Shown: one piece after another, positions 20,519 through 30,135 of the stretch
How the letters are laid out: each line of letters starts with the position of its first letter
Position numbering within the stretch: the first letter of the stretch is position 1
NCBI GenBank assembly: GCA_903855705.1
Contig: CAINZT010000065.1
Location: forward strand, 1-42,696
Direction: 5' to 3'
Origin: an uncultured Synechococcus sp.
Lineage (GTDB): Bacteria > Cyanobacteriota > Cyanobacteriia > PCC-6307 > Cyanobiaceae
DNA length: 42,696 bases
Notes under the pieces: model-generated
What the model was told of the DNA's origin: nothing
The model's input: the letters and a program-made list of their open reading frames with translations, nothing else
The model's database searches: none
Made by a program: the position numbers and the translations under genes

Positions 20519-21311
20519 AGCGCCCAACGCCAATGCCCTGGCCCCAGGCCTGGTTCGTGGCCCATCGGCGCTTTTGCGGAGTTGCCTCCGATTGACCTCA
20601 GTTCGCAACGTCCTGCTCCTGGGGCCGATGACAAGCTTGGAGCCGATGAACCTTTCTGGAGCGGGTGCCATGGCAGCTTTGCGGCAGCGGGCCTTCGGTC
20701 CTTGGAAGGGCCCAGCCCCTTTTTTGTTGGCGTTGACCCTTCGGGGCTGGGTTTGGCCATTGCTGGGGTCCAGGCCTAGGTCCACGCCCGCCATCCCCAA
20801 CTCCTTGACCGCGAGCAGGTGATGGTGCGGGTCTAGGGCAGTGAGATCAACCAGATGGAGGCTTGGGCTCGTCAATGGTTTGGCAGCCCCTGAGGGCATT
20901 GCCAGCGTTTAATAGCCGGCGGGTGAGACCGTGCTGGACTGGATAGGGCAGATCCCCACTCGACCTTTCATGCCCTGGCTGGCTAGGGGGGCTACCCAAG
21001 GCCGTTTCCGCCAGCCCTGCCCGCTTGGGCTTCAGGGGCCCTCGCTAGGGGGCTTGTGGGCTTGGGGCTAGCGCTGTTGTTTGTCTGTTGGCTTTCGAAT
21101 GGGCAGGAACAGCGGCCTCGGTGGAGCTTGCAGCAGCTTCACCACCGCTCAGAGGAAAGGGCCTAGCTTCCGATGACGCTGGCTTGCTACTGCTCTTGAG
21201 CTTACGTCCAGCCGGTCGTCTGCAAGCGCCTCCAGCGGCAATCGTTTGGTCCCGTGCAGCACATGGGCAGATGTGGGGACTATCGATTAGAATCAAAAAT
21301 GAATTGCCTTA

Positions 21312-22601
21312 ATGATTGAATCAATGGAGCAGGAAACCTATAATTACATGATTGTGTTTGGTGGCTTGTTGTTGCTTTCGTTGATGCTTGAGGGCATCGC
21401 TGAAAAGCTCAAGTTGCCTGGCATGTTGCTGGTCCTAATTCTGGGCCTGTTGTTTCCCGATTTTCTCGGTGACAGCCAAACCCTGATCACGCTTGATCAG
21501 GCCCAGGGGATTTCTAGTCTCGGGCTGGTTGTGATCTTGTTTTATGGCGGCATGACCAGCCGTTGGGATGTTATGCGCAAGGTGATTTGGTCCGGGTTGC
21601 GCATGGCTACCCTGGGCTGCATCATCACCGCTGGCACGGTGACTGCGATCATCTATGGCCTCTCCCACCTCACTCTCAATAGCCATCTCCAGCCCATCTT
21701 GTCGGGGATCGCGGGCCAACGCATCGTGGCTGATTTGCCCCTGGCACTGTTCATCGGTGCGATGCTTTGCAGTACGGATGCCACCGCAGTTCTTGCCCTG
21801 TTGCGTCCCATCGCCCATAAAATTCCGGGGAGACTTCTTAACTTAATTGAATGTGAATCCGGCTTTAATGATCCAGTGGCGGTGATTCTCGCCGGCCTGG
21901 CCCTTGCCCTGGCCAAAGGTCAGCTGGAAGATCCCATGCTGCTGTTGCGCGATGTGGGCCTTGAGTTTCTCGTGGGCGCCGCCGTTGGCTGGGCGGGAGC
22001 CCTGCTGGGGGCCAGGATTCTCTGCCGCGACAATTATTCCAAGCATGGGGCCGGTGGCGAAGCCGTCAGTATTGCCCTGTTGATGCTGACCACGGCCACG
22101 GCCTTCCATCTCGGCGGCAGTCCCCTGTTGTGTGCCTACGTGATGGGTTGCGTGCTGGGCAATTCCAGCAAGGTTGATGTGGAGGTCATTGCCACCGACT
22201 TTTCTGTGTTCAACCGGGCCAGCGAGTTTGTCGTGTTGATTTGCCTTGGATTGGTCGTTTTCCCCGCCAATGTTTGGGTGGTCAAGGGTTATGCCCTCAT
22301 GGTGTTTGCGATCACCATGGTGGGTCGCCTGGCCATGACCTTTGTGACCCTGTATCGCTCTCCCTTCAGCGCCCCCGAGAAGCTGTTCTCCTCCTTTGCG
22401 GGCCTACGCGGAGCGGTGCCTATTGCCATTGCTTTGCAGGCGGCCGCTAGTCCCGTGGCCTGGGGCCCCTTGATGCCAGCCTTTGCCTTGGCGGTTGTGA
22501 TGTATGGGCTGGTGTTTCAGGGTTACTTTCTGCCGGCGGCGGCAGATCTGCTGGCCAGAATCCAGTCGCCAGTTAATGCCGAGCTGGCGGTTGAAACTTA
22601 A
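21312..22601 (+). CDS. cation:proton antiporter (CPA1/NhaP-type)
   Basis: Multi-TM protein: GMLLVLILGLLFPDFLGD, ISSLGLVVILFYGGMTSRWDVMRKV, GAMLCSTDATAVLALLR, LNLIECESGFNDPVAVIL, FAGLRGAVPIAIAL. Confidence 0.93.
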   Translation: MIESMEQETYNYMIVFGGLLLLSLMLEGIAEKLKLPGMLLVLILGLLFPDFLGDSQTLITLDQAQGISSLGLVVILFYGGMTSRWDVMRKVIWSGLRMATLGCIITAGTVTAIIYGLSHLTLNSHLQPILSGIAGQRIVADLPLALFIGAMLCSTDATAVLALLRPIAHKIPGRLLNLIECESGFNDPVAVILAGLALALAKGQLEDPMLLLRDVGLEFLVGAAVGWAGALLGARILCRDNYSKHGAGGEAVSIALLMLTTATAFHLGGSPLLCAYVMGCVLGNSSKVDVEVIATDFSVFNRASEFVVLICLGLVVFPANVWVVKGYALMVFAITMVGRLAMTFVTLYRSPFSAPEKLFSSFAGLRGAVPIAIALQAAASPVAWGPLMPAFALAVVMYGLVFQGYFLPAAADLLARIQSPVNAELAVET

Positions 22602-22844
22602 ACCCTTCTTTCCTGCGACCAGATCGAAGGGGGGCAGCCTCCCCCTTGGGCTACCTGCATAAAGATGGCCGTTAACTCATGCTCGCTCCAGCTTCGCTGG
22701 TGCTGAGACAATGGCTACCCAAAGTGATCCCTTGAAACCCTGAGTTTTGCTGCCTTAGGCATCGCCACCATCCTTTGAGGCCATGGGCTGGAGGCGCAGC
22801 TTCGGCCTACCGCGCTCGCCTCTAGGACCCATTGGGGACCCTCC

Positions 22845-23417
22845 TCAGGGCTGGCGCCTTCGGTCCGTAGGTCTGGGTTTGAGTCGGTCGCTGGGATCGG
22901 GGCGGGGTAGGGGTTTCGGGCCAGGCGCCGGGTCGTCCTGGGGATCGAGATGGAGCAGGTCCTGGAAGTCGGCGTAGAGCTCCAGCTCAGCATCGCTACT
23001 GGGCTGCAGGGCCTTGCCCCTGGCCAGGCCCCGTTTCGATTGAATCTGGTTGGCCTGGGCGCGGGGCCGACTGGCGTTTGGAGCTGGGCCGCTTCGAGCC
23101 CCCTGGTTAGGACCGAGGCCTCGTGACCCTTGTCCCTGGCGGTCCTGGGGCACCGTTGGGTCCCCGATGGCGGGCTTGGCAGCCTGTTGCAGTTCGGCCT
23201 GGCGCAGGCGATCGAGCAGATGGGGCGGCACGGTTCCATCGGCGCTGACCGTGATCAGCTCCCGGAACAACACCTCTGGATCGGTTTCGGTTTCGACCCG
23301 GTGGCGCTGCTCGCTAGCCCGCTTCGGCTCCTTGGCCGGGGTCGCCGCCGGCAAGGGTTTGGGCAGGGTGCGGCCCAGTTCCTGGAGGCGTTCCAGGCTG
23401 CGGGGATCAAAGGCCAT
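22845..23417 (-). CDS. conserved hypothetical protein
   Basis: MAFDPRSLERLQELGRTLPKPLP...VLFRELITVSADGTVPPHLLDRLRQAELQQ; 2-nt spacing downstream of the pentapeptide gene suggests an operon. Family not recognised. Confidence 0.65.
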   Translation of the reverse strand: MAFDPRSLERLQELGRTLPKPLPAATPAKEPKRASEQRHRVETETDPEVLFRELITVSADGTVPPHLLDRLRQAELQQAAKPAIGDPTVPQDRQGQGSRGLGPNQGARSGPAPNASRPRAQANQIQSKRGLARGKALQPSSDAELELYADFQDLLHLDPQDDPAPGPKPLPRPDPSDRLKPRPTDRRRQP

Positions 23418-23418
23418 C

Positions 23419-23943
23419 TCAGCTGCAACCCAGGCTGGTGCGGGTGGCGACGCCAGTGACCGGGTTGGTGCCGCTGGCGATGGCGCACAGGGCTTTCAGG
23501 GCATCAGCGCGCAGGGGCACGTTGCTGAAATCGGCGCCCACGATGCTGACGCCCCGGAACTTGGTGTTGAAGGCGAAGGCATCGACAAGCACCGCGTTAT
23601 TGAGGTTGGTGCCTTCAAAAATGGCCGAATCGAGGGTCGCATCGCGCAGGTCGGTGTCGGCCATGTCAGCGTCCTGCAATTTGGCGCCAAACAGGCTGGC
23701 GCCGCGGAGGTCGGCCCCATGGAAATTGGCTTCGCGCAGGTTGGTGAGGTTGAAGGTCACCCCGCGCAGGTCGGCTCCGGCAAAATCGGCGCCAATCAGG
23801 GACTGTTTGGCGTAGTCCATGGCGGCCAGCGCCGGCGCTCCGGCCAGGAGCAGCAGCGACAGGGCCCCCACCAACGCCAAAACCGGACTCCAGATGCGGC
23901 GCCCCCAAGGGTGGCTTAGGCGCTGCAGCAGGTGGCGAAACAT
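23419..23943 (-). CDS. pentapeptide repeat protein, signal-bearing (probably lumenal/periplasmic)
   Basis: LIGADFAGADLRGVTFNLTNLREANFHGADLRGASLFGAKLQDADMADTDLRDATLDSAIFEGTNLNNAVL after an N-terminal hydrophobic segment ending ALAA. Confidence 0.92.
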   Translation of the reverse strand: MFRHLLQRLSHPWGRRIWSPVLALVGALSLLLLAGAPALAAMDYAKQSLIGADFAGADLRGVTFNLTNLREANFHGADLRGASLFGAKLQDADMADTDLRDATLDSAIFEGTNLNNAVLVDAFAFNTKFRGVSIVGADFSNVPLRADALKALCAIASGTNPVTGVATRTSLGCS

Positions 23944-24000
23944 GGCGGCACCGGGACTTGGCCAAGCCTAGGCATCGGCGCCAGCACGCCGGTTGGGGCC

Positions 24001-24098
24001 GTCTGCTTGCCAGGGCCTCTGCTTGCCATGTACTCGGCTTGCCAGGAACTCGGCTTGCCAGGGCCGTCTGCTTGCCAGGAGCTCGGCTTGCCAGGGCC
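24001..24098. repeat. short tandem repeat, 6 units of 15-17 bp with core GCTTGCCA
   Basis: Units at 24001, 24018, 24033, 24049, 24066, 24082, e.g. CTCGGCTTGCCAGGGCC and GTCTGCTTGCCAGGGCC. Confidence 0.93.
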
Positions 24099-24140
24099 TA
24101 GTTGGGGAATTGGGGAACCCTCGGCCCATGGGGGGCTCCG

Positions 24141-24503
24141 ATGGCACGCACGAAGCAGCAGCGCCAGGGCGGATGGGCCGAACAGCGGGCCCTGCGGCTG
24201 CTGCGCTCAAGGGGGTGGAGCCTGGTGGCGCGCAACTGGTCCTGCCGCTGGGGTGAGCTGGATCTGCTGGTGGCCAAGGACAGCCGCTTGCTGCTGGTGG
24301 AGGTGAAGGGCCGCGCCCAGGTTGGGCCTGACCAGGGGGGCGCAGCGGCTCTCAATGGTCGAAAACGGCGACGGGTCAGTCGTGCCTGGCACTGCTGGCT
24401 AGCCGACCATCCCGATTGGCAACACTGCAGCGTTGAACTGGTTTGTGCCCTGGTGCCCCTGCCGCCGCTCAGGGGGCCGGTGCGCTGGGTGCGTTGGGGC
24501 TAG
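24141..24503 (+). CDS. YraN family protein (UPF0102, nuclease-fold)
   Basis: GGWAEQRALRLLRSRGWSLVARNWSCRWGELDLLVAKDSRLLLVEVKGRA is the classical YraN pattern. Start at ATG 24141. Confidence 0.92.
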   Translation: MARTKQQRQGGWAEQRALRLLRSRGWSLVARNWSCRWGELDLLVAKDSRLLLVEVKGRAQVGPDQGGAAALNGRKRRRVSRAWHCWLADHPDWQHCSVELVCALVPLPPLRGPVRWVRWG

Positions 24504-24939
24504 ACCCGTTGGGGCCTGCCGATGGTGCGGCAGCGGGTGTGGGCGCTGTCGCGGGCGCTGCCGTGCTGTAGGTCACGGTGCAGATGTAGCGGGTGCTGCC
24601 TCCGCGCAGGTCCACTTCCTGGCAGCTGTTGCCGGTGACGGTGGCTCCCCTGGGGATCTGGCTGGTGGCCCGCGCAATCGCATTGGCCCGGTCCCAGATC
24701 GATTCGGACGTCACCGAGCCAGCCAGGGCCGGACTCTGGCTGGCCAGCAGCAGACCCGCCGCCAGCAGCAGCCCTCGCCCCCCACCAGGCACCACAGCGC
24801 CCCGGCGGCTCTGGCCCCTCTGGGTCCAGCGTCCCCCCAGAGGGGAGTGGCCCTGGGCCCGTTGGAGTCCCTGCTTCTGGGCTTGGGCTTGGATTTGGGC
24901 GTGGTTCTTGGTTCTGGGCTGGCGCTGATCGCTGGCCAT
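24469..24939 (-). CDS. hypothetical secreted protein
   Basis: Start at internal ATG 24939 (MASDQRQPRTKNHAQ); signal-like GLLLAAGLLLASQSPALAG and mature GATVTGNSCQEVDLRGGSTRYICTVTYS. The upstream extension of the ORF is antisense to rsmA. Confidence 0.65.
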   Translation of the reverse strand: MASDQRQPRTKNHAQIQAQAQKQGLQRAQGHSPLGGRWTQRGQSRRGAVVPGGGRGLLLAAGLLLASQSPALAGSVTSESIWDRANAIARATSQIPRGATVTGNSCQEVDLRGGSTRYICTVTYSTAAPATAPTPAAAPSAGPNGSSPNAPSAPAP

Positions 24940-25026
24940 GGCGCTTGGGATCACTGCTCCCTGTCTATGGCCGGACCCCAGCCGGGGCAATCTGGGAGCC
25001 AGATCGCCTACCCAGCTCCCCCCGCC

Positions 25027-25860
25027 ATGACCTTCGCGGCCCACCACGCCCGCAAGCGCTTTGGCCAGCACTGGCTGATTGATGCCAGCGTGCTGGATCG
25101 GATCGTGGCCGCCGCCGAGCTCACAGGCGCAGACCAGGTCCTGGAGGTGGGGCCGGGGCGGGGTGCCCTCACGGAGCGTCTGCTGGCTTCGGCAGCCGGC
25201 TCTGTTGCCGCCGTGGAGCTGGACCGGGACCTGGTGGCGGGCCTGCTGGCGCGGTTTGGTGCCGATCCCCGTTTCAGCCTGCTCCAGGGCGATGTGCTGG
25301 AAGTCCCCCTGCCCGCCGCCAGCAAGGTGGTTGCCAACATTCCCTACAACATCACTGGCCCCCTGCTGGAACGCCTGGTAGGGCGCCTGGACCGGCCGGC
25401 GCAGCCCGCTTACCAGCGGCTGGTGTTGCTTGTGCAGCAGGAGGTGGGCGAGCGGATCCGCGCAAAACCAGGCAGCAGCGCCTTCTCGGCCCTCAGTGTG
25501 CGCATGCAGCTGCTGGCCCACTGCAGCACGGTCTGCCCGGTGCCGCCCCGCTGCTTCCAGCCGCCGCCGAAGGTCCAGTCCGAAGTGGTGCGGCTCGATC
25601 CCCTGCCCCCAGAGAGGCGGCTGGCCCCGGAGTTGGCCCGCACGGTGGAGCAGTTGCTGCGCCGCTGCTTTGCCTCCCGCCGCAAGATGCTGCGCAACAC
25701 GCTTGCTGGCCTGGTGGCGGAGCCGGAGCTGCAGGCCCTGGCCATCGCCGCCGGGGTGGAGCTGCAGCAGCGGCCCCAGGAGATTGCCCCGGCCCAGTGG
25801 GTGGAGCTGGCGGCCGGCTTGAATCAGCGCCTGGGGAGCCAACCCCCTTCCCCCGCCTGA
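25027..25860 (+). CDS. rsmA: 16S rRNA (adenine1518-N6/adenine1519-N6)-dimethyltransferase
   Basis: HARKRFGQHWLIDASVLDRIVAAAELTGADQVLEVGPGRGALTERLL, NIPYNITGPLLERL, FQPPPKVQSEVVRL. Start at ATG 25027. Confidence 0.97.
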   Translation: MTFAAHHARKRFGQHWLIDASVLDRIVAAAELTGADQVLEVGPGRGALTERLLASAAGSVAAVELDRDLVAGLLARFGADPRFSLLQGDVLEVPLPAASKVVANIPYNITGPLLERLVGRLDRPAQPAYQRLVLLVQQEVGERIRAKPGSSAFSALSVRMQLLAHCSTVCPVPPRCFQPPPKVQSEVVRLDPLPPERRLAPELARTVEQLLRRCFASRRKMLRNTLAGLVAEPELQALAIAAGVELQQRPQEIAPAQWVELAAGLNQRLGSQPPSPA

Positions 25861-25863
25861 TCC

Positions 25864-26814
25864 ATGCCCGAACTCACCGTGTTGGCCCCGGCCAAGATCA
25901 ACCTGCATCTCGAGGTGCTGGGCCTGCGCGCCGATGGCTACCACGAGCTGGCCATGGTGATGCAAAGCCTCGATCTGGCCGACACCCTGGTGTTCAACCC
26001 CACCGCCGACGGCCAGATCAGCCTTCGCTGTGACAACCCAGACCTGCCCACGGACGGCTCCAACCTGATCATCCGCGCCGCCGAGCTGCTGCGGGCCCGC
26101 TCGGGCTTGCCGGAACTGGGAGCCCGCATCGACCTGCAGAAACGCATTCCCATCGGGGCTGGCCTGGCCGGCGGCTCCAGCGATGGCGCCGCCGCCCTGG
26201 TGGGGCTCAATGCCCTCTGGGGCTGCGGCTTTGCGGCGGCGGAGCTGCAGGCCATGGCCACGGCCCTGGGCTCGGATATGCCTTTCTGCCTCGATGGCGG
26301 CACCCAGCTCTGTTTTGGCCGTGGTGAACGGCTCGAACCGCTGGGCCTGCCCCAGCCGCCCAGCCTTGGTGTCTTACTGATCAAGCATCCCCAGGCGAGT
26401 GTCTCCACCCCCTGGGCCTATGGCCGCTGCCGCGAGTTGCGCGGCGATTTCTACCTGGAGCACGAGGCCGATTTCGAGCAGCGGCGCCAGGCCCTGCGCC
26501 AGGGTCCCCTCGTGGCGGCCCTGGCCGGCGAGGGTCCCCTGCCGCGCCTGCGCAACGACCTGCAGGCGGTGGTGGAGCCGCAAGTGGAGAGCGTTGGCGA
26601 GGGACTGGCCCTGCTGCGCGGCCTTGAGGGGGCCCTTGCCGTGGCCATGAGTGGCTCCGGCCCCAGCCTGTTTGCCCTCTTCCCCAACCTGGATGACGCC
26701 TCAGCGGCCCAGGCCGCCCTGGCGGGACCCCTGGAGGCCGCCGGCTTTGAGTCCTGGTGCTGCCGCTGCACCGGCTCGGGTGCCACCCTGGACCCAGCTG
26801 CGGCCCCGTTGTGA
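25864..26814 (+). CDS. ispE: 4-(cytidine 5'-diphospho)-2-C-methyl-D-erythritol kinase
   Basis: [80 protein letters not shown]. Confidence 0.97.
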   Translation: MPELTVLAPAKINLHLEVLGLRADGYHELAMVMQSLDLADTLVFNPTADGQISLRCDNPDLPTDGSNLIIRAAELLRARSGLPELGARIDLQKRIPIGAGLAGGSSDGAAALVGLNALWGCGFAAAELQAMATALGSDMPFCLDGGTQLCFGRGERLEPLGLPQPPSLGVLLIKHPQASVSTPWAYGRCRELRGDFYLEHEADFEQRRQALRQGPLVAALAGEGPLPRLRNDLQAVVEPQVESVGEGLALLRGLEGALAVAMSGSGPSLFALFPNLDDASAAQAALAGPLEAAGFESWCCRCTGSGATLDPAAAPL

Positions 26815-27398
26815 GTGAAACCCCCTCCAGGACCCTGGCCGAGCCTGGGACCGAGGCGACGGCCAAGCCGATGCCCTCGAGCTCTAGCGTTCAGACCCCA
26901 GCGGAGGTCAGCGGTGCGGCCGCCCCAGCGCTCGATCCCACGACCAGCCTTGCCAAGGTAAGCCCAGGGGCACCGGCCCAGGCGGCCAGTGACGAGCCCA
27001 CCGCCCGTGGGGCAACCGTCCCGATGCCGATGACCAGACCTAAGGGCCTATCGGGGGTCAAGCCGTCCCCAATCGGGGCGACCAGCGCAGCGGAGTCTCC
27101 CAGTAGCGAGCCCACCGGACCCAGCCCCAAGCCCCCATTGTCCTATCTCTTGGGTTCGCTCACCAGTGCCCTAATGGCCTGGTTGTGCCTGCTCTTCTCC
27201 CAGCGGGTGGTGCTCCACTTCAGCCTGCATCCGCCCCACTACTCGGCCCGGATCGCCCAGTCGATCGCCACGGCCCTCAAGACCCTGATCGTTGGGATGG
27301 GGTTCCTCTCCACCTTCTCCTGCGCCTTCGTGGCCCTGGGGCTGTTTCTCGTGTTCATCCGCAGTCTGAGCCGGGCCGAGGCTCCGGGTGCTTCCTAA
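26811..27398 (+). CDS. DUF3082-like membrane protein with low-complexity N-terminus
   Basis: GTG start at 26811 overlapping the ispE stop (GTGA). C-terminal [70 protein letters not shown]. Confidence 0.75.
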   Translation: MSETPSRTLAEPGTEATAKPMPSSSSVQTPAEVSGAAAPALDPTTSLAKVSPGAPAQAASDEPTARGATVPMPMTRPKGLSGVKPSPIGATSAAESPSSEPTGPSPKPPLSYLLGSLTSALMAWLCLLFSQRVVLHFSLHPPHYSARIAQSIATALKTLIVGMGFLSTFSCAFVALGLFLVFIRSLSRAEAPGAS

Positions 27399-27431
27399 CC
27401 TCAAATCACGCGATCCCGATCTCCGGTTGCC

Positions 27432-27527
27432 ATGACTGTTCACGACCTGGAGCTGCTGGTGCTGCTGCTCTCCCCCGGCATGCTGCTGTCGGTGCTGCTG
27501 CTTGCCACCTTCGCCGCCGGTGGCTGA
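27432..27527 (+). CDS. 31-aa putative single-TM small protein
   Basis: ATG at 27432 to TGA at 27527: MTVHDLELLVLLLSPGMLLSVLLLATFAAGG; lies between the DUF3082-like gene and pdhB. Confidence 0.4.
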   Translation: MTVHDLELLVLLLSPGMLLSVLLLATFAAGG

Positions 27528-27618
27528 GCCTGGGGCGTCGCCGATCGAGCGGCCTCCCTGGTGGGGCTTGAGATAGGTTGGCCGCTCCCCCGGCAGCGGC
27601 CGGGACCGCAACCCCGCC

Positions 27619-28602
27619 GTGGCAGAGACGCTTCTCTTCAACGCCTTGCGCGAAGCCATCGACGAAGAGATGGCTCGCGATCCCTACGTCTGTGTGATGG
27701 GTGAGGACGTCGGCCAGTACGGCGGCTCCTACAAGGTCACCAAGGATCTCTACGAGAAATACGGAGAGCTGCGGGTGCTTGATACCCCGATCGCCGAGAA
27801 CGGGTTTACCGGTATGGCGGTGGGTGCGGCCATGACGGGCCTGCGCCCGATTGTGGAAGGCATGAACATGGGCTTTCTGCTGCTCGCCTTCAACCAGATC
27901 TCCAACAACATGGGGATGCTGCGCTACACCAGCGGCGGCAACTACACGATTCCCACGGTGGTGCGGGGGCCCGGTGGGGTGGGCCGCCAGCTCGGCGCCG
28001 AACACAGCCAGCGTCTCGAGGCCTATTTCCACGCCGTGCCTGGGATCAAGATTGTGGCGGTGAGCACGCCCACGAACGCCAAGGGGCTGATGAAGGCGGC
28101 GATTCGCGACAACAATCCGGTGTTGTTCTTCGAGCACGTGCTGCTCTATAACCTCAGCGAAGAAATCCCCACAGGCGACTATATCTGCGCCCTTGATCAG
28201 GCCGATGTGGTGCGCGAAGGCAAGGACGTGACGATCCTCACCTATTCGCGCATGCGCCACCATTGCCTCAAAGCAGTGGAGCAGCTCGAAAAGGACGGGG
28301 TGGATGCGGAGTTGATTGACTTGATTAGCCTCAAGCCCTTCGACATGGAGACGATCGCCCGCTCGATCCGCAAGACCCACAAGGTGGTGGTGGTGGAGGA
28401 ATGCATGAAGACAGGCGGCATCGGCGCCGAACTGATCGCCCTGATTACCGAGCACTGCTTTGACGACCTTGAGGCCCGACCAATTCGGCTTTCCAGCCAG
28501 GACATCCCCACGCCCTATAACGGCACCCTGGAAAACTTGACGATCATCCAGCCCCACCAGATCGTCGCGGCGGCCAAGCAACTTCAATCCGGCCAACTCT
28601 GA
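27619..28602 (+). CDS. pdhB: pyruvate dehydrogenase E1 component subunit beta
   Basis: [93 protein letters not shown]. Confidence 0.96.
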   Translation: MAETLLFNALREAIDEEMARDPYVCVMGEDVGQYGGSYKVTKDLYEKYGELRVLDTPIAENGFTGMAVGAAMTGLRPIVEGMNMGFLLLAFNQISNNMGMLRYTSGGNYTIPTVVRGPGGVGRQLGAEHSQRLEAYFHAVPGIKIVAVSTPTNAKGLMKAAIRDNNPVLFFEHVLLYNLSEEIPTGDYICALDQADVVREGKDVTILTYSRMRHHCLKAVEQLEKDGVDAELIDLISLKPFDMETIARSIRKTHKVVVVEECMKTGGIGAELIALITEHCFDDLEARPIRLSSQDIPTPYNGTLENLTIIQPHQIVAAAKQLQSGQL

Positions 28603-28603
28603 G

Positions 28604-30109
28604 ATGGCACGTCAACAGGGGTGGTTTGCCCTGATCTTGGCCCTGGCGATTGCGGCCGGCGCCCTTCTTGCCAGCTTCCCCCTCCAGCTAGGCCTCGACC
28701 TGCGCGGCGGCAGCCAGCTCACCCTGCAGGTGTTGCCGAGCGGCCGGATCAAGACTGTCGAGAAAGACCAGCTCGAAGCGGTAAAGGACGTGCTCGAGCG
28801 CCGTATCAATGGCTTGGGCGTGGCCGAATCCACCCTCCAGACCGTTGGTAACGACGAGCTGGTCCTGCAGCTGCCGGGCGAGCAGGACCCCAGCCGCGCC
28901 GCCAAGGTGCTGGGAACCACGGCCCTGCTGGAGTTCCGGGTGCAGAAGCCCGGCAGCGAAGCCGAAATGCAGGGGCTGTTGAAACTCAAGCGCCAAGTGG
29001 ACGCGGTGCTGGGTCTGCGCAAGGCCAAGGCCGCCGCCGCTGCCGCCAGTGCCGACAAGCCCGCAGAACCGAAACCCAGCCTCTCGGCTGATGATCTTGC
29101 CAAGGCCCTCACTTCCCTGGGCCTGACCGTGCCTCCTGGGGCTTCGGAAACGGACCAACTGGAGCTGCTTCAAAAGGACGTCAATCGCCGGGTGGTGGCC
29201 CTGTTTGATCCCTCCAGTCTCACCGGCAAGGATTTGGTCAGCGCCGGCCGCCAGCAGGAGCGCAGCGGCAGCGGTTGGGATGTGACCTTGGCCTTCAACC
29301 GCGAAGGGGGTGAAAAGTTCGCCACTCTTACCCAATCGATCGCTGGCACGGGCCGCTTGCTAGGCATCGTCCTCGATGGCCGCTCAATCAGTGAGGCCAG
29401 CGTCGGACCGGAATTCAAGGCCGCCGGGATTGCGGGCGGTTCGGCCAGCATCACCGGCCGCTTCAGCGCCGATGAGGCCCGTGATCTTGAGGTGCAGCTG
29501 CGCGGTGGCTCCCTGCCGCTGCCGGTGAAGGTGATCGAGGTGCGCAGCATCGGACCCTCCCTAGGGGCGGAGAACGTGCGCACCTCCCTGCTGGCTGCCC
29601 TCTCTGGCCTGGCCCTAGTGGCAGTCTTCATGGTGGTGATGTACCGCTTGCCTGGTCTCGTGTCGGTGCTGGCTCTTGCCCTCTATTCCCTCTTCAACCT
29701 CGGCATCTATGCCCTGATTCCGGTCACCTTGAGCCTGCCAGGGATTGCGGGCTTCATCCTCTCGATCGGCATGGCCGTGGATGCCAATGTGCTCATCTTT
29801 GAGCGCATCAAGGAGGAGCTGCGCGCCGGCAACAGCCTGATCCGCTCGATCGATACCGGCTTTGCCTTGGCCTTTTCCTCGATCCTTGATGGCCATGTCA
29901 CCGGCTTGATCAGCTGCGTGGCGTTGTTTGCCCTGGGCACGGGCCTGGTCAAGGGCTTTGCCGTGACCCTGGCCATCGGCCTGCTGCTCAGCCTCTTCAC
30001 GGCCCTGACCTGCACCCGGGCCCTGCTGCGTCTGTTGATGAGCTACCCGGCCCTGCGCCGTAGCACCTACTTTTTGCCGCTTGCCCAGGTTCCGCCAGCC
30101 TCTACCTGA
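28604..30109 (+). CDS. secD: protein translocase subunit SecD
   Basis: LGLDLRGGSQLTLQVLPSG, VLERRINGLGVAESTLQTVGNDELVLQLPGEQDP, SIGMAVDANVLIFERIKEELRAGNSLIRSIDTGFALAFSSILDGHVTGLISCVALFALGTG. Confidence 0.97.
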   Translation: MARQQGWFALILALAIAAGALLASFPLQLGLDLRGGSQLTLQVLPSGRIKTVEKDQLEAVKDVLERRINGLGVAESTLQTVGNDELVLQLPGEQDPSRAAKVLGTTALLEFRVQKPGSEAEMQGLLKLKRQVDAVLGLRKAKAAAAAASADKPAEPKPSLSADDLAKALTSLGLTVPPGASETDQLELLQKDVNRRVVALFDPSSLTGKDLVSAGRQQERSGSGWDVTLAFNREGGEKFATLTQSIAGTGRLLGIVLDGRSISEASVGPEFKAAGIAGGSASITGRFSADEARDLEVQLRGGSLPLPVKVIEVRSIGPSLGAENVRTSLLAALSGLALVAVFMVVMYRLPGLVSVLALALYSLFNLGIYALIPVTLSLPGIAGFILSIGMAVDANVLIFERIKEELRAGNSLIRSIDTGFALAFSSILDGHVTGLISCVALFALGTGLVKGFAVTLAIGLLLSLFTALTCTRALLRLLMSYPALRRSTYFLPLAQVPPAST

Positions 30110-30135
30110 GCCGCTGCCTTTCCTTCGATCGCGAC

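Noticed and set aside
20574-21296. Small ORFs in the post-LPOR gap (20574..20822, 20582..20779, 21045..21296, 21088..21312)
   Set aside because: Short, biased composition, mutually overlapping, no recognisable motifs.
22627-22647. Intrinsic terminator after the antiporter
   Set aside because: AAGGGGG/CCCCCTT hairpin is present but followed by GGGCTACC rather than a T-tract, so I did not call it a terminator.
22715-23239. 174-aa minus ORF overlapping the conserved hypothetical at 22845..23417
   Set aside because: Ser/Arg/Pro-rich; the 22845..23417 frame has better composition and abuts the pentapeptide gene in operon-like fashion.
24001-24098. CRISPR-like array
   Set aside because: Units are contiguous 15-17 bp with no unique spacers and no cas genes nearby; it is a degenerate tandem repeat.
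24469-25965. 498-aa minus-strand ORF
   Set aside because: Most of it is antisense to rsmA and composition-biased; only the last ~156 aa from ATG 24939 look like a real secreted protein.
27406-28596. 396-aa minus ORF antisense to pdhB
   Set aside because: Shadow ORF; no recognisable domain and pdhB is clear on the plus strand.
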